From NCBI GenBank assembly GCA_027365215.1, contig DAHXNT010000042.1, positions 1 through 5,383 of the forward strand: DNA of 5,383 nt. The letters are read 5' to 3'. The first letter of the stretch is position 1. Every line of letters begins with the position of its first letter. The stretch comes from Microcaldota archaeon. GTDB lineage: Archaea > Micrarchaeota > Micrarchaeia > Micrarchaeales > Micrarchaeaceae. Below the pieces are notes generated by a model. That model was not told the DNA's origin. It was given only the letters and a program-made list of their open reading frames with translations, and did not search any database. Positions 1 to 4,114 of the stretch are shown here, in pieces. The translations under genes were made by a program, and so were the position numbers.

Positions 1-1
1 G

Positions 2-1081
2 GCGAAGCTTCGCGACGAGTACGGGCAGGCCTCCAACATAAAGTCCAAGACGACGAGGCTCAACGTGCAGGGCGCGATAGACAAGATAATGCAGTACCTC
101 AAACTCTACAGGGAGGCGCCGAGGAACGGACTGGCGATATTCTGCGGCAACACCTCGGACATACAGGCGAAGTCGGACCTCGAGCTGTTCGCCTTCGAAC
201 CGCCGCAGCCGGTGAAGTCCAACATATACAGGTGCGATTCAACGTTCCTCATAGAGCCGCTTGAGGCCATGATCGCGGCTACCGACATATACATACTGGT
301 AGTGATGGACGGCCGAGAAGCCACGATAGCGACGCTTAGGGGAACGCACGTGAACATTGAGAAGAGGATGGCCTCGCTGGTGCATGCGAAGGTCAGGAAG
401 GGCGGGCAGTCCCAGGCAAGGTACAGCAGGATCATAGAGGGCTCGATAATCGACTACTACAGGAGGGTGGCCGACGCGGTGAACGAGGTTTTCGCGAAGT
501 TCGGCAAGGTCAACGGACTGATACTGGGAGGGCCGGGGCCCACGAAGGAGAACTTCATGAAGGAGAAGGCCGTAAACTACCAGATAAAGGTGCTTGGACC
601 GTTCGACACGGGCTACACCGACGACACCGTAGGCATACGCGAATTGCTTGAGAAGAGCAAGGAGGTGCTTTCCGAGCAGGCGACCACGAAGGAGAAGGCG
701 CTCATGGACCGCTTCATGAACGAGGTGGCGAGGAAGGGCCTTGCCACGTTCGGCTACAAGCAGGTGAAGAAGGAGCTCGACGCCAACAACGTGAGCATAC
801 TGCTGATAAGCGAGGAGATAGACATAAAGGAGGTCCATTACAAGTGCACCGCGTGCAACGCCGAATTCACGGACATAGAGCAGGGCGAGGTCAGGAAGGA
901 GAAGCACGAGTGCGGCGGCAACCTGAGCGTGGTCAGCGAGAAGGATCCGATAGACAACGTCATAAGCGTGGCGGAGAAAAACGGCGTCGAGATGGTGTTC
1001 GTGTCCGAGGAGAGCCCGTACGGGAAGGAGCTGCTGGAGGGCTTCGGCGGAATAGCCGCGCTGCTCAGGCACAGGGGCTAG
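2..1081 (+). CDS. prf1: Archaeal peptide chain release factor 1 (aRF1/eRF1 family), 5'-truncated by window edge
   Basis: This protein reads stop codons in the ribosomal A site and triggers peptidyl-tRNA hydrolysis. The reading frame is open from base 2, so the true start lies upstream; 359 residues are visible, and family members have roughly 400-420, so about 50 are missing. The GTG at 65 is an internal valine codon. NIKS, the stop-codon decoding motif of domain 1, is visible at bases 35-46. An F-C-G motif matching the family YxCxxxF region follows at about fragment residues 46-49. GGQ, the catalytic tripeptide of domain 2, is at bases 401-409 inside RKGGQSQAR. The C-terminal domain has a metal-knuckle-like C-x2-C (base 845 onward) and a later H-x-C. 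The stop TAG (1079-1081) lies inside a 38-bp repeat. Ile is encoded by ATA in 23 of 27 cases. No T-rich terminator follows. Family assignment is very secure. Confidence 0.97.
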   Translation, partial: AKLRDEYGQASNIKSKTTRLNVQGAIDKIMQYLKLYREAPRNGLAIFCGNTSDIQAKSDLELFAFEPPQPVKSNIYRCDSTFLIEPLEAMIAATDIYILVVMDGREATIATLRGTHVNIEKRMASLVHAKVRKGGQSQARYSRIIEGSIIDYYRRVADAVNEVFAKFGKVNGLILGGPGPTKENFMKEKAVNYQIKVLGPFDTGYTDDTVGIRELLEKSKEVLSEQATTKEKALMDRFMNEVARKGLATFGYKQVKKELDANNVSILLISEEIDIKEVHYKCTACNAEFTDIEQGEVRKEKHECGGNLSVVSEKDPIDNVISVAEKNGVEMVFVSEESPYGKELLEGFGGIAALLRHRG

Positions 1082-1112
1082 CCGCGGACCTGTTTTCAGG
1101 ACGACAATTGCC
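1075..1112 (+). repeat. 38-bp direct repeat, left copy
   Basis: This copy matches 2788-2825 at 35 of 38 positions in the same orientation. Differences are G/A at 1084/2797, T/G at 1091/2804 and A/G at 1106/2819. It begins within the last codons of aRF1, supplies that gene's TAG stop and continues into the intergenic region. The copies are 1713 bp apart and bracket the AlbA_2/ATPase gene. I see no clear palindrome across the whole unit, apart from an 8-bp GGCTAGCC palindrome at its left end. It could be an attachment or target-site duplication left by insertion, or one member of a dispersed intergenic repeat family. Match beyond the 38 bp is weak on both sides. Confidence 0.85.
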
Positions 1113-1362
1113 ACTCTTCAGAATTTATGAGCAAGAAGGGATTTACGAGCAAAGTCCCAATAGCAGGTTCTATATATTTCGAAATCCCAACCAGGCTCCG
1201 CAGCGTATACAAGGCGAATGTTCATGGCAGAACAAATGGCAAACAGCAAAAACTACGATAATGCGGTCGAGGGCAAGAGGTAGGTTGCTGGCCTGTCTGC
1301 TGAAAGCCCCGTCTCAACACCTTAATATTATTAATTTATTATTAAGTAATTATTAAGTATTA
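1113..1362. other. Intergenic stretch between aRF1 and the AlbA_2 gene
   Basis: These 250 bases separate the rightward aRF1 from the 3' end of the leftward AlbA_2 gene. Besides the doubtful 44-codon ORF, they contain a TATA-like CTATATAT at 1170-1177 and a 7-bp inverted repeat (GGGATTT at 1138-1144, AAATCCC at 1182-1188) with a 37-nt loop. The rightmost 40 bases are an AT-only-looking array of ATTATTAA boxes. No tRNA, convincing terminator or structured RNA could be recognised. Base composition shifts from GC-rich at the aRF1 end to extremely AT-rich at the right end. Confidence 0.5.
1127..1261 (+). CDS. Doubtful 44-aa small basic ORF
   Basis: An ATG at 1127 opens 44 codons ending at TAA 1259-1261, starting 15 bp after the left 38-bp repeat. 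The product begins MSKKGFTSKVPIAGSIYFE and ends in a Gln/Lys/Arg-rich tail, with a strongly positive net charge. I do not recognise it. There is no Shine-Dalgarno sequence and no obvious TATA box at the right distance upstream. A TATA-like CTATATAT (1170-1177) lies inside the ORF instead, about 40 bp before another short in-frame ATG (1218). A chance ORF of similar size exists on the opposite strand, so openness alone is weak support. It may be a real micro-protein, a gene remnant at the repeat boundary, or noise. Confidence 0.22.
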   Translation: MSKKGFTSKVPIAGSIYFEIPTRLRSVYKANVHGRTNGKQQKLR

Positions 1363-1366
1363 TTAA
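1327..1366. repeat. Four helically spaced ATTATTAA boxes
   Basis: The 8-mer ATTATTAA occurs perfectly at 1327-1334, 1338-1345, 1349-1356 and 1359-1366, with start-to-start spacing of 11, 11 and 10 bp. That is about one helical turn, so all copies face the same side of the DNA. The array covers the stop codon of the AlbA_2 gene (TAA on the minus strand, 1363-1365) and the sequence just downstream. Candidates are a protein-binding array, intrinsically bent DNA, or an AT-rich transcription termination zone. The array itself is directly readable; its role is unknown. Confidence 0.75.
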
Positions 1367-2718
1367 TCGGCTCTTACATAGTATGCGCCCTTTGTCTTTC
1401 CTATCCTCTTTAAGATCCCTTTGTGCACCATATCGTTCAGATCCGCAACTCCCACAGGGTTGCTGATGCTGTTCAGTCCGCAGTATACTTTAGAAGTAAT
1501 CGAAGGGTTCTTTTCTAAGTATGAGACAGCTCTCTTCTGCCTTTTGTTTATAGCTGACATGGCCTTTGCCTGCCTGTTGTAGAGCGTCACCCTGAAGAAG
1601 CTGCCAAGCTCCTCAAAAACGGGCTCTGGAAGCCCGGCAGCCTTCATGTAATCTCTCATGCGCGGGATTCCGCTCCCAAGCCCTTCGACGAATCCCAGGT
1701 CGCGCATCATACGGTAGGTGACAGGGTTCCTCTGCACCGAGATAGTGCCCAACAGCTTGAGACTCAATCCCTCGGGAAGCGTGCCAGGGTTTATCAGCTC
1801 CATTCTGTCATCGAATATGTTCACCTGCACAGCGTCGCTTGAGAAATAGTCCCTGTGTGTCAGCGCGTTGACCAGCGCCTCACGGGTCACCTCGCGCGGG
1901 TATTCCGGTACCTCCTGCCGCTCCAGCTTTGTTATCCTGAATGCAGTCCTGGTGTTCTTTGCTATGAACTCCTCCGCGCGCTTTAGGTTGTCGAGTATGT
2001 CGGAATTCACATACCCCGAGTCTATGACTTCTACAGGTCTCGTTCCGCTGAACCTGGCCAGTTTAATCTCGTTCTGCGGCAGGAACCTCCGCTGCTCCTT
2101 TCCGAAGAATAGCACCGCCGCGTTTGTTATCAGAAAGCCGCCGTTCTGTCGTGCCAGACCTAGGCTTACAAGATAATCCCGCATCTTGGCGGCGTCGAAA
2201 GCCAGCTCCGGGGTACGCTTCTTTAGGAATGCCTCGACCTTTCCAGAATCTATGTCGCCGAGACCAGCTTCTGACGCAGATCCGTCAAATGATTTTATGT
2301 GCCTGTTGACCATGTAGTCCTGGAGCGTCCTTCCCTCCAGCTTGTTGTTCACGTTGCTGGACCTGTAGTAGACGATGCCCCCCAGCGTGCAAAAAGAGCC
2401 CTGCCCTATCTGGTACACCTCTATTGCAATCACCTTCCTGCCCTCCTTCTCTTCCACCATTATCTTGTGGAATGGCACAGGTGAAATGGCTTGAATCGCC
2501 CCCTCAAGGCGCTGCTGCAGGGAATCGACCTCGCCTGCCGGGACACCAACGACCTTCCCCCTGTCGCTTACCCCGATAAGGATGCGTCCGCCGGATGCAT
2601 TCGCGAAGGCGCATGCCGTCTTGCTGATTGCACGGAAGTCGCTCACCGCCTCCTTGAACTCTAAGTTTAGTCCCTCATCAGCCATCCGACCAGCCTGATT
2701 AATCATTAATGTATTCAT
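1363..2718 (-). CDS. Schlafen AlbA_2 domain, GHKL-like ATP-binding and winged-helix protein
   Basis: The 451-aa protein has the layout of the COG2865-type 'predicted transcriptional regulator' family. Residues 14-140 form an AlbA_2 (Schlafen-type) nucleic-acid-binding domain, with LEFKEA near 19-24 and the glycine-rich segment ANASGGRILIGVSDRGK at 39-55. Residues 270-380 match an HATPase_c_4 (GHKL-like) domain: the N-box-like segment REALVNALTHRDY (279-291, with Glu280, Asn284 and His288), NPGTLPEG (310-317) and GLGSGIPRM (346-354). Residues 392-451 look like a winged helix ending KGILKRIGKTKGAYYV. No membrane segment is present. Family relatives are DNA- or RNA-linked regulators and recur near mobile or defence genes; the exact role here is unproven. 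The ATG at 2718 is used as the longest start. ATG at 2706 (Met5) fits a leaderless start better given the TATA position, and Met12 is also possible because the domain begins after it. Codon use differs from neighbouring genes. Confidence 0.9.
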   Translation of the reverse strand: MNTLMINQAGRMADEGLNLEFKEAVSDFRAISKTACAFANASGGRILIGVSDRGKVVGVPAGEVDSLQQRLEGAIQAISPVPFHKIMVEEKEGRKVIAIEVYQIGQGSFCTLGGIVYYRSSNVNNKLEGRTLQDYMVNRHIKSFDGSASEAGLGDIDSGKVEAFLKKRTPELAFDAAKMRDYLVSLGLARQNGGFLITNAAVLFFGKEQRRFLPQNEIKLARFSGTRPVEVIDSGYVNSDILDNLKRAEEFIAKNTRTAFRITKLERQEVPEYPREVTREALVNALTHRDYFSSDAVQVNIFDDRMELINPGTLPEGLSLKLLGTISVQRNPVTYRMMRDLGFVEGLGSGIPRMRDYMKAAGLPEPVFEELGSFFRVTLYNRQAKAMSAINKRQKRAVSYLEKNPSITSKVYCGLNSISNPVGVADLNDMVHKGILKRIGKTKGAYYVRAD

Positions 2719-2721
2719 GCC

Positions 2722-2750
2722 TAAAGATATTTAAAGATAACTTAAAGATA
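2722..2750. repeat. Three helically spaced TAAAGATA boxes over the AlbA_2 gene promoter
   Basis: TAAAGATA is found perfectly at 2722-2729, 2732-2739 and 2743-2750, with start-to-start spacing of 10 and 11 bp. Read in the gene's direction each is TATCTTTA. The array lies immediately upstream of the leftward start codon and overlaps its TATA box. It is a natural candidate for an operator bound cooperatively on one DNA face, possibly by the gene's own winged-helix product. Phased A-tracts could alternatively bend the promoter. Confidence 0.75.
2728..2735 (-). promoter_or_regulatory. Box A (TATA) of the AlbA_2 gene
   Basis: The minus strand reads TTTAAATA here, an exact match to the archaeal box A consensus TTTAWATA. 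Its centre near 2731.5 predicts transcription starting about 26 nt downstream, around 2705. That is beyond the longest ATG (2718) and next to the second in-frame ATG (2706-2704), so a leaderless mRNA beginning at Met5 is suggested. The box shares bases with the middle and first TAAAGATA boxes. Confidence 0.6.
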
Positions 2751-2787
2751 ATGCGCACGCATAACGCTCCGGACGCAACGCAGAAAT

Positions 2788-2825
2788 GGGCTAGCCACGG
2801 ACCGGTTTTCAGGACGACGATTGCC
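2788..2825 (+). repeat. 38-bp direct repeat, right copy
   Basis: This is the second copy of the sequence at 1075-1112, with 35 of 38 identical. Here it lies wholly in intergenic DNA between two divergent genes, about 70 bp upstream of the AlbA_2 start and 55 bp upstream of the orphan gene start. It ends 15 bp before the orphan gene's TATA-like box. If the copies arose by insertion, the pre-insertion arrangement would have been aRF1, one 38-bp unit, then the orphan gene promoter. Confidence 0.85.
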
Positions 2826-2840
2826 GTTCCTGCACACAAG

Positions 2841-2849
2841 AAATAAATA
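2841..2849 (+). promoter_or_regulatory. TATA-like box of the orphan gene
   Basis: AAATAAATA stands out in otherwise mixed sequence. From its centre near 2845, an archaeal start site about 26 nt downstream falls near 2871, leaving a leader of roughly 9 nt before the ATG at 2880. No Shine-Dalgarno sequence lies in that leader, which suits a near-leaderless transcript. Confidence 0.5.
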
Positions 2850-2879
2850 GGGTTTAGTGTCAAGTATGCACGTTGGCTT

Positions 2880-3383
2880 ATGAGGTTGCGAAAAAGTGCG
2901 GTTAACGTCGATGTGCTCTCCAGGAGGTTCGCAGGAATGCCGAGCCTTGCCGAGGATTTCAAATCCTATGTGTACATAATGGCGCACTACGCGTACGAGG
3001 AAGGCGCGGACGCCGATAGGGCAAAGAGGCACTTCGCCGAGAAGCTCAGCAGTGAGCCGGTCGTCAGGGTGATGTCCAACTACGAGGACGGCAGCACAGA
3101 GGCGAGGACGGTGTTCTGGGAGATAGCCGAGCTGTGCTACAGGTACACCAGCGTGCACGACATAGAGACAAGGCACATGGACGACGATGGGTTCGACAGG
3201 CTTCTGGGCGCGATAGGCAACATCAGGAACGGGCCTGGCAGCGTGCACAAGCTTCTGCGCTTTGCGGCTAAATCCAGGGGCGACGTGAGGATAGAGAAGA
3301 CGAGCGGGCCAAACGCGGTACGCATCGACGCTGCCGAAAACGTGCCGGAACCGAAGCTGCGAAGCGCAAGCAGGGGCCCGTAG
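2880..3383 (+). CDS. Hypothetical soluble protein, 167 aa
   Basis: I do not recognise this protein. It is charged, probably mostly helical, and has no signal peptide or membrane segment. A central acidic stretch (HMDDDGFDRLLGAIGNIRNG, about residues 99-118) is followed by a basic segment (KLLRFAAKSRG) and a less ordered, charged tail. It has a single Cys (near residue 86), in a WEIAELCYRY helix-like segment. Codon use (ATA for 5 of 7 Ile, many AGG) matches aRF1 and supports a real resident gene. The chosen ATG 2880 follows a TATA-like box at leaderless distance. A second in-frame ATG at 2937 has AGGAGGT just upstream and could be the translated start, giving 148 aa. It is divergent from the AlbA_2 gene and convergent with the membrane-protein operon. 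It stands alone, so neighbours give no clue to function. Confidence 0.8.
   Translation: MRLRKSAVNVDVLSRRFAGMPSLAEDFKSYVYIMAHYAYEEGADADRAKRHFAEKLSSEPVVRVMSNYEDGSTEARTVFWEIAELCYRYTSVHDIETRHMDDDGFDRLLGAIGNIRNGPGSVHKLLRFAAKSRGDVRIEKTSGPNAVRIDAAENVPEPKLRSASRGP
2922..2928 (+). promoter_or_regulatory. Shine-Dalgarno-like AGGAGGT before internal ATG 2937
   Basis: AGGAGGT is a near-perfect anti-16S match, 8 nt upstream of the in-frame ATG at 2937 of the orphan gene. It is also just two consecutive AGG arginine codons plus one base, and AGG is the favoured Arg codon in this genome, so chance is quite possible. If functional it moves the start to 2937 or provides a second one. Confidence 0.3.
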
Positions 3384-3385
3384 CC

Positions 3386-3426
3386 CGCACGCGCATGACA
3401 CACGCGCAGCGCACGCACGCATCGCG
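3386..3426. other. Alternating purine-pyrimidine tract between convergent genes (Z-DNA candidate)
   Basis: Immediately after the orphan gene's stop, three alternating pyrimidine-purine runs made largely of CG and CA/TG steps follow one another: 3386-3397, 3399-3408 (or from 3398) and 3410-3422. Single-base phase slips at 3397/3398, 3408/3409 and 3422/3423 separate them. Such sequence is the classic Z-DNA-prone kind. It lies where transcription from both sides converges. No T-rich terminator is visible for either gene. Confidence 0.55.
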
Positions 3427-3455
3427 ACTTCTTGGCCCTTGATCCGAAACGTCAA

Positions 3456-4085
3456 TTATCTTATCTGGGAGGCCACGCCGCACTCGCTCAGGAACGAGGG
3501 AGTGCCGGAAACGTAAAGCGACAGGGGCCTGATCACCGTGCTGTTCGTGGAGCTGTAGTTTATGAATATCCTAGGCATTCCGGTCGACAGCGCCAGGCAT
3601 GCGGCAGGAGTGGAGTTCGTGTAGTTGGTTATTACGCTGCCCAGGCCTCCCTGCTTGTACGTGCAGTTCGTCTGGTTCATGACATAGAATCCTATATTGC
3701 TGGCGTTCTTGTGCGTGGCCGCGTTCGCCTCGATCGTCTCTATCAGCGCGGTCGCGCACGCTATGGTGGACGGATACGCTGAGACGTTGCTCGAGTCGAC
3801 ATATATCGCCACGCTGTTAGCCGCGGCGAAGTTGCTCTTGAACGTCGCAAACGGCGTAGTCTGACTGCCGGTTCCCGGGTTGGTGAGCACGAAAATGCCC
3901 GTGGCGATTATCGCCACTATTATTACCGCAGCCACCACGACCCATGCCACGCTCCTCGAGCCTGTGGCCGCGGGCTTCAAGGCCCCGGCCTTATCTCCAG
4001 CCTTAGCAGTAGCCTTCTTCGGCGTTCTCGCATTGGCGCTTCTGCTGTTAGCGCTATTGCCGTTGTTGCTGTTGCTTGATGTCAT
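3456..4085 (-). CDS. Single-pass membrane-anchored protein with glycosylation-rich outer domain, 209 aa
   Basis: Function is not recognised. Residues 1-44 are a Ser/Asn-rich then Lys/Ala-rich, positively charged, probably disordered segment. Residues 47-68 are one strong hydrophobic helix (WVVVAAVIIVAIIATGIFV). The remaining 140 residues carry eight N-x-S/T sequons (Asn100, 127, 137, 140, 154, 157, 176, 181) and four cysteines (110, 141, 163, 202). This fits N-inside topology with the C-terminal domain outside, where two disulfides are possible. Alternating predicted strands (SVAIYVD, NIGFYVM, PRIFINYS, LSLYVSG) and helices suggest a compact alpha/beta fold. The outer domain resembles the C-terminal outer domain of the upstream gene, with the same cysteine order. 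It starts 29 bp after that gene's stop and has a Shine-Dalgarno sequence, so the two are likely co-transcribed and may act together at the cell surface. Confidence 0.85.
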   Translation of the reverse strand: MTSSNSNNGNSANSRSANARTPKKATAKAGDKAGALKPAATGSRSVAWVVVAAVIIVAIIATGIFVLTNPGTGSQTTPFATFKSNFAAANSVAIYVDSSNVSAYPSTIACATALIETIEANAATHKNASNIGFYVMNQTNCTYKQGGLGSVITNYTNSTPAACLALSTGMPRIFINYSSTNSTVIRPLSLYVSGTPSFLSECGVASQIR

Positions 4086-4090
4086 AGCAT

Positions 4091-4096
4091 TACCTC
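4091..4096 (-). promoter_or_regulatory. Ribosome binding site of the 209-aa membrane protein
   Basis: The minus strand reads GAGGTA, ending 5 nt before the ATG at 4085, a good Shine-Dalgarno match. It supports this start and translation from an internal position on a polycistronic mRNA. An out-of-frame ATG lies between it and the start (4090-4088). Confidence 0.6.
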
Positions 4097-4114
4097 AGTT
4101 ACCTAAGTTCCAAA

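Larger units (their letters stand above)
1075..2825. mobile_element. Candidate acquired cassette bounded by 38-bp direct repeats
   Basis: The segment runs from the left to the right 38-bp repeat and holds one substantial gene (AlbA_2/ATPase/winged helix, leftward) plus AT-rich non-coding DNA. Three things support acquisition. The boundaries are near-identical direct repeats. The left repeat sits exactly on the 3' end of a conserved housekeeping gene, a common place for insertions. The enclosed gene uses Ile codons differently from its neighbours: 3 ATA in its first 10, against 23 of 27 in aRF1. There is no integrase, transposase or terminal inverted repeat, so the mechanism is unknown. The same pattern would arise if the 38-mer were simply a dispersed repeat. 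Confidence 0.35.

Noticed and set aside
1089..1100. CCTG-TTTT-CAGG hairpin after aRF1 as a terminator
   Set aside because: The stem is only 4 bp, no T-run follows, and the equivalent in the right repeat copy is broken by a substitution.
239..1114. Long open frame of 291 codons on the minus strand opposite aRF1
   Set aside because: It overlaps a secure conserved gene, and its Leu/Val/His/Arg-rich composition is what the antisense of GC-rich coding sequence gives. Its openness is a side effect of codon bias.
1138..1188. GGGATTT/AAATCCC inverted repeat followed by AACCA, resembling a tRNA acceptor stem
   Set aside because: The span is only 51 nt, there is no T-arm or GGTTC-loop pairing and no anticodon arm, so it is not a tRNA.
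844..1356. 170-codon plus-strand frame overlapping the aRF1 3' end and the intergenic region
   Set aside because: It is out of frame with aRF1 for its first half and has an Arg/Gly/Gln-rich shadow composition, with no recognisable domain or start signal.
1363..1563. CRISPR array or defence operon around the AlbA_2 gene
   Set aside because: The repeats seen are 8-bp boxes at 10-11 bp spacing without spacers, and no recognised defence partner gene is adjacent.
1075..2825. Integrase, transposase or terminal inverted repeats between the direct repeats
   Set aside because: No such coding sequence or inverted ends could be seen, so a named insertion sequence family is not claimed.
2742..3455. 237-codon minus-strand open frame opposite the orphan gene
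   Set aside because: Its His/Pro/Val/Arg-rich low-information composition, its run through the repeat and the alternating CG tract, and resident codon bias in the plus-strand gene all favour the plus strand.
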